Part shown: in pieces, positions 1-7,983 of the stretch
Layout: each line of letters begins with the position of its first letter
Position numbering within the stretch: the first letter of the stretch is position 1
DNA from: JAEELC01 sp963605425
GTDB taxonomy: Bacteria; Bacillota_I; Bacilli_A; Acholeplasmatales; Anaeroplasmataceae
NCBI GenBank assembly: GCA_963605425.1
Contig: CAVCUQ010000015.1
Coordinates: forward strand, 1 to 37,650
Length of the DNA: 37,650 bases
Direction of reading: 5' to 3'
Notes under the pieces: model-generated
Seen by the model: only the letters and a program-made list of their open reading frames with translations
Database searches by the model: none
Told to the model about the DNA's origin: nothing
Made by a program: the position numbers and the translations under genes

Positions 1-16
1 ATTAGCGGCTTTTTTT
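1..16 (+). terminator. Possible 3' arm and T-run of a terminator entering from outside
   Basis: The window opens with a GC-containing arm, ATTAGCGGC, followed by seven or more T. This looks like the second arm and U-tract of an intrinsic terminator for a plus-strand gene left of the window. The first arm lies outside, so it cannot be confirmed. Confidence 0.25.
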
Positions 17-35
17 AACTCGTATACCTAAAAAC

Positions 36-71
36 CTTGATTTTAGTGATATATATATATCAAAAGTCAAG
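36..71. repeat. Long imperfect inverted repeat around an AT palindrome
   Basis: The outer arms CTTGATTTT and AAAGTCAAG (one mismatch or G-U) enclose the perfect 16-base palindrome TGATATATATATATCA at 47-62. It would form a long hairpin on either strand. It has no clean T-run, so it is not an obvious terminator. It lies beyond the gpsA terminator in the non-coding end of the window. Confidence 0.4.
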
Positions 72-94
72 CATAGTAAAATCAACCTGAATAT

Positions 95-126
95 AGAAAA
101 AAGCTAATCATAAACAAATTAGCTTT
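95..126 (-). terminator. Intrinsic terminator of gpsA
   Basis: On the minus strand AAAGCTAAT (118-126) pairs perfectly with ATTAGCTTT (100-108), and the second arm runs into TTTTTTC. It sits about 25 bases after the gpsA stop codon. Confidence 0.85.
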
Positions 127-150
127 ATATTTTTTATTAAATATTACATT

Positions 151-1113
151 TTATTCATCTTTAAGAGATCTAGTCATAAGCTTTATAGCCGTATTTTTAA
201 TATCACCATTATTAAATAATACATCATATAAAGCATTAGTAATTGGCATTTCAATACCAATTTTCTTTGATAAAGCATTAATTTCTTTAACAGTATTTAA
301 TCCTTCAACTACACCACTTGCAGTTCCTTTTTCTCCAGTTACATAACTGTAACCATAAGAATAGTTTCTAGACTCAAGTGAGTTACATGTAAGCATAATG
401 TCCCCTATACCAGCTAGTCCATATAAAGTTTCAATCTGGCCGCCATAATAACTAATAAGTCTTTTCATTTCAGAAAGTCCTCTTGTAATCATTGCATTTT
501 TAGTATTAGATCCCATTTTAGCGCCATCAACCATACCACAAATGATTGCGAAAACATTCTTGATAGCCCCGCAAATCTCTACTCCTTTAACATCTGATAG
601 AGTATAACATCTAAAATATTCACATGAAAATAATCTTTGTAATTTTTTAGCTACCCCACTATTTTCACTTGCAATAGATACGGCAGTAAACTTCTTTTCA
701 AGTACTTCATTAGAAAATGATGGTCCTGATAATACTGCCAAATTTAAGTGAGGATTTATCTCTTCAAATAAATTAGACATAGTCTGGCCCTTATATAATC
801 CCTTAGATGTAAACACATAAGTCTTATTATTATATTTAACAAGATAATCTTTTAAAGTATCAATAATAGATACAACAGGTAAAGCAATAATTATAATATC
901 AGAGAAGTTAATGACCTCATCTAAATTAGAACTAGCTTTAATAAGATTAGAAAATTCATAATCATTAACATATATAGATTTATGATTTAAATTTAAATCA
1001 TTCACTTTATTTATATCTCTTGCATAAACTAAGACATTATTATTGTTATAAGCAAGTACACTTGCAAGAGCTAGACCCCAATGACCAGCACCTAAAATCG
1101 AAATATTTTGCAT
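151..1113 (-). CDS. gpsA: Glycerol-3-phosphate dehydrogenase (NAD(P)+), GpsA
   Basis: This cytoplasmic enzyme reduces dihydroxyacetone phosphate to sn-glycerol-3-phosphate, the backbone of phospholipids. The 320 residues match the usual family length. The N-terminal dinucleotide-binding loop is GAGHWGLALAS (residues 8-18). Family motifs follow in order: SGPSFSNEV, the catalytic-lysine region EICGAIKNVFAI, GLAGIGDIMLTC and RNYSYG. The ATG start has AGAGGTAG just upstream and a plausible promoter of its own. It lies downstream of, and on the same strand as, two acyltransferase genes that could use its product, so the region reads as a lipid-precursor module. Identification is secure; cofactor preference (NADH or NADPH) cannot be read from the sequence. 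Confidence 0.97.
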   Translation of the reverse strand: MQNISILGAGHWGLALASVLAYNNNNVLVYARDINKVNDLNLNHKSIYVNDYEFSNLIKASSNLDEVINFSDIIIIALPVVSIIDTLKDYLVKYNNKTYVFTSKGLYKGQTMSNLFEEINPHLNLAVLSGPSFSNEVLEKKFTAVSIASENSGVAKKLQRLFSCEYFRCYTLSDVKGVEICGAIKNVFAIICGMVDGAKMGSNTKNAMITRGLSEMKRLISYYGGQIETLYGLAGIGDIMLTCNSLESRNYSYGYSYVTGEKGTASGVVEGLNTVKEINALSKKIGIEMPITNALYDVLFNNGDIKNTAIKLMTRSLKDE

Positions 1114-1141
1114 AATACTACCTCTATTTTACTTTATTACT

Positions 1142-1170
1142 ATTTTACAAATATAAAGTTATATATTCAA
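1142..1170 (-). promoter_or_regulatory. Predicted promoter of gpsA
   Basis: On the minus strand, -35 TTGAAT (1165-1170), a 17-base spacer and -10 TAAAAT (1142-1147). It lies immediately after the terminator of the upstream acyltransferase operon, which supports separate transcription of gpsA. Confidence 0.55.
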
Positions 1171-1204
1171 GAAAAAAACAAAAAAATGGCACTTTAGGCC
1201 ATTT
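1171..1204 (-). terminator. Intrinsic terminator of the acyltransferase/GT8 operon
   Basis: On the minus strand AAATGGC/GCCATTT arms with a 7-base loop are followed by TTTTTTTGTTTTTTTC. It begins a few bases past the stop codon of the acyltransferase ending at 1210. Confidence 0.88.
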
Positions 1205-1209
1205 CTTAA

Positions 1210-2043
1210 TTATAAATTTTCAAGTACAAGTTCTTCTTTATAATATTCTTCGTAACATTCTTTCCATTGCTTATAGTTTTGTTCTTTCATGTATTGCTCA
1301 TTTTCCTTAACGGAAAGTTCCTTTTTAGGATAAATAGGCTTTAGAATGTTAACACACATATCATATAACTTGATACCATTTTTATCTGTTCTACCATTTT
1401 CCTTAAAAGTAATGAAATTACAAATAATAGGAACATTATTTTTAGCCGCAAAATGAAAAGCTCCATCTTGAAGTGGTCTAGGTTTCTTATAGCACCACCA
1501 TTCACTTCTTTCAGGATAGAAAAGTACATAATTATTACCTTTTTGAAGAAGTGTATTAACACTACGAATAAAGTTACACATAGCAGTTCTATCACTTGAC
1601 ATAGGCATCATTCTGCTTGATCTCATAACATCACCTAAGAAACCTTTATAGTTATTGAAGTCAGCTGCTGTAATATAAAGTTTATGTCCTTTTAAAGCTC
1701 TTCTATTTAGAGTGCAATCAAGTTTTAAAACATGGTTTGATGTGACAACTGCAGTTTTAATACCTTTAATATTTTCTCTTCCTTTAACAGAATATCCCAT
1801 TAATTTACGTTCTCTATTTTCAAATGGTTTAACTATAAAATTTTGCATGAAAAAATATTTAATTCTAGTTGAAAGTGGTTTATTAATATATTTAAAGTCT
1901 TTATCTACAACTTCACACATATCATAATTAGCTGGGGAAGTGTGTTCGTTGTATTTACCTTGTCTTTCAAGTTCAGCTATAGCAGCTAATTCTTCAGGAC
2001 TAGTAGCTATAAGTGAGTCGAATAAATCGGCCATTTTACCCAT
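1210..2043 (-). CDS. PlsC-like 1-acylglycerol-3-phosphate acyltransferase family protein
   Basis: This 277-residue protein belongs to the PlsC (lysophosphatidic acid acyltransferase) superfamily. The catalytic NHX4D box is NHVLKLD (N103, H104, D109), and the glycerol-phosphate-binding block is represented by LFYPERSEWW (P177, E178) instead of the classic PEGTR. No clear transmembrane helix is seen, so it is probably a peripheral membrane enzyme. The start follows AAGGAGAG by seven bases. It is the third gene of a predicted operon and shares its N-terminal layout (xxxFKYIxK, then a VKG/KG segment) with the acyltransferase at 2861-3637, so the two look like paralogues flanking a glycosyltransferase. 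The acceptor may be lysophosphatidate or a glycolipid; this is not decidable here. Confidence 0.85.
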   Translation of the reverse strand: MGKMADLFDSLIATSPEELAAIAELERQGKYNEHTSPANYDMCEVVDKDFKYINKPLSTRIKYFFMQNFIVKPFENRERKLMGYSVKGRENIKGIKTAVVTSNHVLKLDCTLNRRALKGHKLYITAADFNNYKGFLGDVMRSSRMMPMSSDRTAMCNFIRSVNTLLQKGNNYVLFYPERSEWWCYKKPRPLQDGAFHFAAKNNVPIICNFITFKENGRTDKNGIKLYDMCVNILKPIYPKKELSVKENEQYMKEQNYKQWKECYEEYYKEELVLENL

Positions 2044-2054
2044 AATATCTCTCC

Positions 2055-2861
2055 TTAAATGGTTTCAAGCATTTGATTATATTCATTATATATTTCATCA
2101 AACGCATGTATATGAAGCGTTCTATGTACTCTATGAATATTATCTTGTTTAATGTTTACAATATAGAAAGGACGCCATAAGATTGTCTTACAGAAGTGTC
2201 TAATAACACATTTTTTCTTAAATCCATGTTGCATATTATAAATGTTAGGAAGGAACATCTTCTTTAATGCAAATTTATTTAAAACTGTTTGATCAGGGAA
2301 TGAATAAGTTTCTTTTGCAAGTGCATCTAAACATGTTTCAAATAATTTAGTTTCTCTAATACGCTTTAAATTAAGCAATAATACACCAGCATTAATATAA
2401 TTATGATTAATGAATACTCTTCCTAAATAATCTCTAACACCAGCAAATTCATAATCTTTTAAATCAATATTCATTAATTTATCAACAGGATTATTAAACA
2501 TTACATCAGTATCGATATATAAAATCTTATCTAAATTAATAAAATCACATGCAAAAAGTCTAAGCATAGTATAAGGTGTATACTTTGATAAATTATTTTC
2601 TGATTCACCTAAAGCTTCTAAATAACGCTTTGTGCAGTCATATAATATTACCTTTGAATCCTTATTTTTATTCTTTAAGACCTTTTCGATAATTTGTTTA
2701 TGTTCTTCTGTAAAAGGAATATAATCCGGATTAATTTCAGTCAAATTCATTGTTAAAATGTGAAATGTAACTGGTTTATTATTATATTTTACATATGAAA
2801 GTGTTGTAAGTAATAGACAATTAAATACTTTATCATTACAACAAAACATTATATTATACAT
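2055..2861 (-). CDS. Family 8 glycosyltransferase (GT8)
   Basis: A cytoplasmic, probably membrane-associated, sugar transferase of 268 residues. The GT8 hallmarks are present: an N-terminal MYNIMFCCND strand, the metal-binding DxD box in YIDTDVMFNNP (D117-T-D119), the YINAGVLLLNL segment, FPDQTVLN, and a C-terminal HAFDEIYNEY tail after a basic region. Such enzymes in Bacillota transfer glucose or galactose to lipid or teichoic acid acceptors. Its ATG overlaps the stop of the upstream acyltransferase by one base (TAATG), and GGAG lies just ahead, so translation is probably coupled. Position between two acyltransferase paralogues suggests a role in making a membrane glycolipid or lipid anchor; that function is inference. 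Confidence 0.88.
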   Translation of the reverse strand: MYNIMFCCNDKVFNCLLLTTLSYVKYNNKPVTFHILTMNLTEINPDYIPFTEEHKQIIEKVLKNKNKDSKVILYDCTKRYLEALGESENNLSKYTPYTMLRLFACDFINLDKILYIDTDVMFNNPVDKLMNIDLKDYEFAGVRDYLGRVFINHNYINAGVLLLNLKRIRETKLFETCLDALAKETYSFPDQTVLNKFALKKMFLPNIYNMQHGFKKKCVIRHFCKTILWRPFYIVNIKQDNIHRVHRTLHIHAFDEIYNEYNQMLETI

Positions 2862-3637
2862 TATAGTGTCTCCTTTTTTACATAGTGATACTTATATTCA
2901 TAATCTGATACTTTAGATCTTTCAAGCATAGTATTATATACTCTATTTCTTAAATCTATTTCCGCCTCTTTATTATTTAAATTCTTATCATAATAAAAAG
3001 GACCATCAATATAAGTTATCATTTTCGGTTTCTTTGAAAATTTTCTTTTTTTATAGACATTAGTAAAACAAAAAGCAGGTACTTCAAACTTAACTGCATA
3101 TTTAAAACTTGTTGATTTAAAGTTTCTAATACCAGTATAATATGGCCAAATATGAGCTTCAGGATAAACTACAATAGGGTGACCATGATTAACTCTTTCT
3201 TTTAAACAATTTTCAAAGTTTCTAAGTCCCTTTAAAGTTGTTGGAGTAGGTACAGCTCCTAACATCATCATGATATTCTTAGTACCCTTAACTGCAATAT
3301 TGTCAGGATTTACTACAAAGTAAGGTTTTCTTGGAAATAAAAACATAGGTGGAAGAAGTCCATCCCCTGGAATTTGAGTATGATTTCCATAGATAATATA
3401 TTTGCCTTTAAATCCTTTTACTTTTGATTTACCATAAAGTTTGTTATGAAATTTAAACATACGATAGCACTGTGCAAATGGTGTGACAATAATTCTGTGA
3501 ACAATAAATTCTAATATTTTATAGAAGATATTTTTATGAATATATTTGAAATTTTCATCTACAACAACTTGTTTTCTAGTGACACCAGAAAATTCATCAT
3601 TTACCTCATCACTATAATAATATGTTACTTCTTTCAT
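2861..3637 (-). CDS. PlsC-like acyltransferase with an atypical NHX5D box
   Basis: 258 residues, first gene of the acyltransferase / GT8 / acyltransferase operon. The family fold is supported by YGNHTQIPGD (N85, H86, D92) and VVYPEAHIWP (E160). The spacing between His and Asp is five residues, not the canonical four of NHX4D, so the active site may be altered or the true acid residue differs. The N-terminal half resembles the paralogue at 1210-2043. The start is set by TTGAGGGA upstream and by a good promoter. The likely reaction is acyl transfer to a glycerol- or sugar-containing lipid; activity is uncertain because of the changed motif. Confidence 0.8.
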   Translation of the reverse strand: MKEVTYYYSDEVNDEFSGVTRKQVVVDENFKYIHKNIFYKILEFIVHRIIVTPFAQCYRMFKFHNKLYGKSKVKGFKGKYIIYGNHTQIPGDGLLPPMFLFPRKPYFVVNPDNIAVKGTKNIMMMLGAVPTPTTLKGLRNFENCLKERVNHGHPIVVYPEAHIWPYYTGIRNFKSTSFKYAVKFEVPAFCFTNVYKKRKFSKKPKMITYIDGPFYYDKNLNNKEAEIDLRNRVYNTMLERSKVSDYEYKYHYVKKETL

Positions 3638-3661
3638 AACGTTTCCCTCAAACTATGTGTT

Positions 3662-3690
3662 ATTATATATTATTTATTATAAAATGTAAA
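3662..3690 (-). promoter_or_regulatory. Promoter of the acyltransferase/GT8 operon
   Basis: On the minus strand, -35 TTTACA (3685-3690), 17-base spacer, -10 TATAAT (3662-3667). It is 25 bases upstream of the first ATG. The -35 box overlaps a short perfect inverted repeat (3687-3700). Confidence 0.75.
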
Positions 3691-3700
3691 GCGTGCTTTA
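3687..3700. promoter_or_regulatory. Inverted repeat overlapping the -35 box (candidate operator)
   Basis: TAAAGC-GT-GCTTTA is a perfect dyad (6-base arms, 2-base centre) covering part of the -35 hexamer of the lipid operon promoter. It is placed where a repressor would block RNA polymerase. The regulator is not identifiable. Confidence 0.4.
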
Positions 3701-3722
3701 CTTGAAAGAGACTTAAAGTGTA

Positions 3723-3735
3723 GACATATTATGTC
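3723..3735. promoter_or_regulatory. Second inverted repeat upstream of the lipid operon promoter
   Basis: GACATA-T-TATGTC, a perfect 13-base dyad, lies about 33 bases upstream of the -35 box. It differs in sequence from the dyad at 3687-3700, so a single shared regulator is not implied. Confidence 0.35.
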
Positions 3736-3764
3736 AATTAATTTAATATTTAACAATTTTAAAC

Positions 3765-3800
3765 CTAAAATAATAAAATCCCAGGAATTAATCCTAGGAT
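3765..3800 (-). terminator. Intrinsic terminator of the ruvA-tgt operon
   Basis: On the minus strand ATCCTAGG / CCTGGGAT (one G-U pair) with a 7-base loop is followed by TTTATTATTTT. It starts within six bases of the tgt stop codon. Confidence 0.8.
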
Positions 3801-3805
3801 AATTA

Positions 3806-5008
3806 TTATTTTTTTTCACCAGTAATCTTAATTTGATCAGTTAATCTCATAGTAGGTTTATCAACCTTACCAGACATTATATCTTCAAGTTTTGTATACC
3901 CAAACTCTCTGAAGAACTCTTCTTCAAATTCTTTCATCTTGTCATTTTTTATAGCTTCTCTTATATTTTTCATTAAGTTCTTTAAGAAATAAAGGTTATG
4001 AATAGTTAATAGTCTAGCGCCAAAGATTTCTTCTTCTTTAATTAAATGATGTATATAAGCTCTTGTAAAATTCTTACATGCATAACAATCACATTTTGTA
4101 TCTAAAGGAAGGAAATCATCTTTGTAATTAGCATTCTTAACTCTAAGTTTACCGCTACTAGTTAAAGCTGTACCATGACGAGCTATTCTTGTAGGATCTA
4201 CACAGTCAAACATATCAACGCCATTCATAGAACCAACAACAAGGTCATCAGGACTTCCAACACCCATTAAATATCTTGGCTTATCTTTGGGTAAAATAGT
4301 CTTAATGTAATTAAGCATATCATACATTTCTTTCTTACTTTCACCTACAGCAAGTCCGCCAATAGAATATCCATCAAAGCCTATTTTATCTAATTCTTCA
4401 AAACAGAACTTTCTTAAATCTTCAAAAGGTCCACCTTGAACAATACCAAATAAGGCTTGAGTATCAGGATTCTTATGAGCATCTTTTCCTCTTTGAGCCC
4501 ATCGAATAGTTCTTTCAATAGATTTTTTCATATAATCATGATTTGCATGGAATGGAGGGCATTCATCAAAAGACATGATTATATCAGCACCTAAATTATT
4601 TTGAATGTTAATGCTCTTTTCAGGGCTTAAGAATAGTTTTTCTCCTGATTTATGGTGTCTAAATGTTACACCCTCTTCAGTAATCTTTCTAATCTTAGAT
4701 AAAGAGAAAACTTGAAATCCTCCACTATCAGTTAAAAGCGCACCATCCCAGTTCATAAAGCCTCTAATACCACCAGCTTTAGCTACTAGTTCATCACCAG
4801 GAGAAAGCCATAAGTGATATGTATTTCCTAAAATAAGTCCGTCTGATACGTCCTTGATTTCACTAGGAGATAAAGTTTTTACTGTGGCTTTTGTACCAAC
4901 TGGCATAAATATAGGTGTTTCAAAATCACCATGAGGGGTATGTAAAATACCATAACGAGCATGAGTATATTTATCTTCGTGTATAAGTTCGTACCAAATT
5001 GCAGACAT
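3806..5008 (-). CDS. tgt: tRNA-guanine transglycosylase (Tgt)
   Basis: Tgt exchanges guanine 34 of GUN-anticodon tRNAs for the queuosine precursor preQ1. The protein has 400 residues, slightly longer than the usual 370-380 because of a short C-terminal extension. Key motifs: TDSGGFQVFSL with the active-site aspartate, GGLAVGE substrate loop, MFDCVDPTRIARHGTAL with the nucleophile aspartate, and the zinc site CDCYACKNFTRAYIHH. It is the last gene of the ruvA-ruvB-queA-ppiB-GNAT-like-tgt operon and acts one step before QueA in the same pathway. The gap to the gene before it is only two bases. No queuosine precursor synthesis genes are in the window, so preQ1 may be made elsewhere or salvaged. 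Confidence 0.97.
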   Translation of the reverse strand: MSAIWYELIHEDKYTHARYGILHTPHGDFETPIFMPVGTKATVKTLSPSEIKDVSDGLILGNTYHLWLSPGDELVAKAGGIRGFMNWDGALLTDSGGFQVFSLSKIRKITEEGVTFRHHKSGEKLFLSPEKSINIQNNLGADIIMSFDECPPFHANHDYMKKSIERTIRWAQRGKDAHKNPDTQALFGIVQGGPFEDLRKFCFEELDKIGFDGYSIGGLAVGESKKEMYDMLNYIKTILPKDKPRYLMGVGSPDDLVVGSMNGVDMFDCVDPTRIARHGTALTSSGKLRVKNANYKDDFLPLDTKCDCYACKNFTRAYIHHLIKEEEIFGARLLTIHNLYFLKNLMKNIREAIKNDKMKEFEEEFFREFGYTKLEDIMSGKVDKPTMRLTDQIKITGEKK

Positions 5009-5010
5009 AT

Positions 5011-5430
5011 TTATTTCCTTTCTAAGAAAATTGGTTTAGTAATTTTTAAAGCTGTTATTGAATCTGTTGTTTTAACTTTATCGTCAATAATAAAGCCTGA
5101 ATTTTTAAGCAAATCTAAAATATGCTTGTTCTCATTCTTAACTAAACATGTAATCTTAAGCATTGAATTTTCAATTATTTGTGAATGCAAGAAATCCTTA
5201 AATAATTCTTCGAATTCACCTTGTTCTTCTTTATTATAATCAATAATCATATTGCCTAATTTAAATTCATTCATAGTTGTAACAATATGAATCAGAATAT
5301 AACCGGCTACTATACCATCTTTTTCTAATGTAAATTTTAAATCTTTTTCTTTATTTAATGTATCATGATATTTCTTTAAATCTTTATAATCTAAATCAAT
5401 ATCATTCATTTCTCTAATAGTTAGACTCAT
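5011..5430 (-). CDS. Small GNAT-like protein of unknown function
   Basis: A 139-residue soluble protein. The layout (N-terminal TIREMNDID, a strand pair around GIVAGYILIHIVTT, then a helix and a C-terminal KHILDLLKNSGFIIDD stretch) resembles a divergent GNAT N-acetyltransferase, but the acetyl-CoA loop (Q/RxxGxG/A) is not visible. I would not assign activity. It is embedded between ppiB and tgt with gaps of two to three bases, so it is co-translated with the operon. It could be a degenerate acetyltransferase or an unrelated alpha/beta fold. Confidence 0.6.
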   Translation of the reverse strand: MSLTIREMNDIDLDYKDLKKYHDTLNKEKDLKFTLEKDGIVAGYILIHIVTTMNEFKLGNMIIDYNKEEQGEFEELFKDFLHSQIIENSMLKITCLVKNENKHILDLLKNSGFIIDDKVKTTDSITALKITKPIFLERK

Positions 5431-5433
5431 AAT

Positions 5434-5952
5434 TTAAGCTCTTCTTATTGTCTTAATAGTTTGTTTATTTAATGGCATATCATATGCATCAGTTTTAACA
5501 TTTGCTATCTTATCAAGTGTTTCAAAGCCATTAGTTAAAACACCAAATGCAGCGTAAGCACCATTTAAGTGTCCACAATCAGCGTGGCAAATAAAGAACT
5601 GACTAGATGCGCTATCAGGATCATTAGTTCTAGCCATAGAAATAACTCCTCTATCATGAGCTAAATAGTTTTTAACATGGTTAAGTGGGAATTCACCTTT
5701 GATAGTTTCTTTTGATCCACCTGTACCGTTACCTAGAGGGTCTCCGCCTTGAATCATAAAATCCTTTATAACTCTATGGAAGATAAGACCATCATAAAAT
5801 TTTTCATCAACTAATTTTAAAAAGTTTTGAACAGTTATAGGAGCTACTTCGCTGAATAACTCAAGTGTCATAGTATCTCCGTTTTCCATTTCAATTACAA
5901 CCTTAGGATTATTTTCATTTAAATAATTTTGATAATTTTTCCAAATAGACAT
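5434..5952 (-). CDS. ppiB: Cyclophilin-type peptidyl-prolyl cis-trans isomerase
   Basis: Catalyses proline isomerisation during protein folding, in the cytoplasm (no signal peptide). The 172 residues carry the full cyclophilin signature: FHRVIKDFMIQGGDPLGNG with catalytic Arg and Gln, then ISMARTNDPDSASSQFFI and LNGAYAAFG. The tryptophan that many cyclosporin-binding cyclophilins carry near the C-terminal loop is Tyr/Ala here, as is common in bacteria. It sits inside the ruvAB-queA-tgt operon, 13 bases after queA, which is not the usual location for this gene. Confidence 0.95.
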   Translation of the reverse strand: MSIWKNYQNYLNENNPKVVIEMENGDTMTLELFSEVAPITVQNFLKLVDEKFYDGLIFHRVIKDFMIQGGDPLGNGTGGSKETIKGEFPLNHVKNYLAHDRGVISMARTNDPDSASSQFFICHADCGHLNGAYAAFGVLTNGFETLDKIANVKTDAYDMPLNKQTIKTIRRA

Positions 5953-5965
5953 TTTTATTCATCTC

Positions 5966-6988
5966 CTAGTAAATAAACATTGCATCGCCAAAACTAAAGA
6001 AGCGATATTTTTCTTCAACTGCAGTCTTATAAGCATTTAAGATATTTTCTCTTGTAGATAAACTTGAAACAAGCATTACTAAAGTTGACTTAGGTAAGTG
6101 GAAATTAGTAATTAGTGCATCTACAGCCTTCCACTTATAACCTGGGTAGATAAAAATATTTGTCCAACCTGCTTTTGGAGTAAAGCCATTATCATAAGCA
6201 GATTCTAGTGTACGAGTTGAAGTAGTACCTACAGAAATAATTCTTCTTCCTTCGGCTTTAGCTTTATTTAAAACATCACATACTTCTTTTGATATTTCAT
6301 AATATTCAGAATGCATCTTATGCTTTGTTACATCTTCTTCTTGAACAGGTCTAAAAGTACCAAGTCCAACATGCAAAGTAACATAACAAATCTCAACGCC
6401 CTTATCTTCAATCTTCTTAAGTAAATCAGAAGTAAAATGAAGACCAGCTGTAGGAGCTGCAGCACTACCTGGTGTTTTAGCATAAACTGTTTGATACATA
6501 TTAGGATCATCTAGTTTTTCATGAATATATGGTGGAAGAGGCATTTCACCTAATTTATCAAGAATTTCTAGGAATATTCCATCATAAATCATCTTAAAAT
6601 GTCTTATTCCATCTTCTTCTTCCTTAACACATTCAGCTTTTAAAATTCCATCTCCAAAAGATACAATTGTACCAACTTTAACTCTGCGAGCTGGCTTACA
6701 TAAAGTTTGCCAAACATCGTCCCCTAAATCCTTAAGCATAAGAATTTCAATATGAGCCTTTGTATCTTCCTTTACTCCAAAAAGACGAGCAGGAATAACC
6801 TTTGAGTTATTTAATACAAGAACATCCCCTTTATGTAGGTAATCTATAATATCATAAAAGTGTTTATGTTCAAGCTCACCGCTATCTTTTTTCATTACAA
6901 GGAGTCTGCAATCCTCTCTTTCCTTAAGTGGTGTTTGAGCAATTAATTCTTCTGGTAAATAGTAATCAAAATCATCTAAAGTAATCAT
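5966..6988 (-). CDS. queA: S-adenosylmethionine:tRNA ribosyltransferase-isomerase (QueA)
   Basis: QueA transfers and isomerises the ribosyl group of S-adenosylmethionine onto preQ1-modified tRNA to give epoxyqueuosine. The 340 residues equal the family norm. Recognisable blocks are DYYLPEELIAQTPL, VLVLNNSKVIPARLFG, PGSAAAPTAGLHFT and HVGLGTFRPVQEEDV, followed by NFHLPKSTL near the end. The gene starts three bases after ruvB and is followed by ppiB. Together with tgt it gives two consecutive steps of queuosine synthesis. Confidence 0.98.
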   Translation of the reverse strand: MITLDDFDYYLPEELIAQTPLKEREDCRLLVMKKDSGELEHKHFYDIIDYLHKGDVLVLNNSKVIPARLFGVKEDTKAHIEILMLKDLGDDVWQTLCKPARRVKVGTIVSFGDGILKAECVKEEEDGIRHFKMIYDGIFLEILDKLGEMPLPPYIHEKLDDPNMYQTVYAKTPGSAAAPTAGLHFTSDLLKKIEDKGVEICYVTLHVGLGTFRPVQEEDVTKHKMHSEYYEISKEVCDVLNKAKAEGRRIISVGTTSTRTLESAYDNGFTPKAGWTNIFIYPGYKWKAVDALITNFHLPKSTLVMLVSSLSTRENILNAYKTAVEEKYRFFSFGDAMFIY

Positions 6989-6991
6989 TTT

Positions 6992-7981
6992 CTAACCTTC
7001 TTTTAAACCTTTTACAAGTTTTACAGCTTTGTCAGTAGCTACCCTACCTCTTAAAGTTCTGTTAATATAACCTTCTTTGAGAAGGTAAGGTTCATATACA
7101 TCTTCAATAGTTTCCTTTACCTCGCCAATAGTTTGAGCAAGAGTTTCAATACCAACAGGTCCACCTTTAAACTGATAAACAAGACACTTTAAATAATTAA
7201 TATCCGTTAAATCAAGACCATTAGGATCCACATCAAGCATACTTAAAGCCTTTTGTGTAATATCTAAAGTAATCTGGCCATCCGCATTTACTAAAGCATA
7301 ATCTCTAATACGTCTTAAAAGTCTATTTGCAATTCTTGGTGTACCTCTGCTTCGCTTTGCAAGCTCTTCGCAAGATAAAGTATCAACTTTAGTATTATAT
7401 ACTAAACAAGATCTTTTTACAATATTTTCAAGTTCAACATTTGTATAATACTCAAGTCTTAAAACAACACCAAAGCGGTCTCTTAAAGGGCTAGATAGAT
7501 CGCCAAAACGAGTTGTAGCCCCAACCAAAGTGAAAGGAGGTAAATTAATTGAAATAGACTTACTAGCTTGATCCTTTCCTATAATTATATCCAGTCTAAA
7601 ATCTTCCATCGCACTATATAAAACTTCTTCTACAAACCGAGGTAAACGGTGAATCTCATCGATAAATAAAACATCTCCTGGATTTAGTTTAGTTAAAATA
7701 TTAGCCAAATCTCCGCTTTTTTCAATAGAAGGAGCTGAAACGGTTTTAATACCAACATTTAGTTCATTTGCAATAATGTTAGCTAGCGTTGTCTTACCAA
7801 GTCCTGGAGGACCATATAAAAGAACATGGTCAAGAGGCTCATCACGCATTAATGCAGCCTTAATGTATATCTTCATCATTTCTTTTGCTTTAGTTTGACC
7901 TATATAGTCACAAAGTAAAAGAGGTCTTATAGATAAATCTTTATCGTCATTATTTTCATTTACATCTAAAATATCATTCAT
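6992..7981 (-). CDS. ruvB: Holliday junction branch migration ATPase RuvB
   Basis: Hexameric AAA+ motor that drives branch migration together with RuvA. Walker A is GPPGLGKTTLA, Walker B VLFIDEIHRL, sensor 1 GATTRFGDLSSPLRDRFG including the arginine finger, and the C-terminal winged helix ends in NRTLRGRVATDKA. Length 329 is standard. The start lies two bases beyond the ruvA stop. The first residues (MNDILDVNENNDDKDLS) are acidic and variable, as usual. Confidence 0.98.
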   Translation of the reverse strand: MNDILDVNENNDDKDLSIRPLLLCDYIGQTKAKEMMKIYIKAALMRDEPLDHVLLYGPPGLGKTTLANIIANELNVGIKTVSAPSIEKSGDLANILTKLNPGDVLFIDEIHRLPRFVEEVLYSAMEDFRLDIIIGKDQASKSISINLPPFTLVGATTRFGDLSSPLRDRFGVVLRLEYYTNVELENIVKRSCLVYNTKVDTLSCEELAKRSRGTPRIANRLLRRIRDYALVNADGQITLDITQKALSMLDVDPNGLDLTDINYLKCLVYQFKGGPVGIETLAQTIGEVKETIEDVYEPYLLKEGYINRTLRGRVATDKAVKLVKGLKEG

Positions 7982-7983
7982 AA

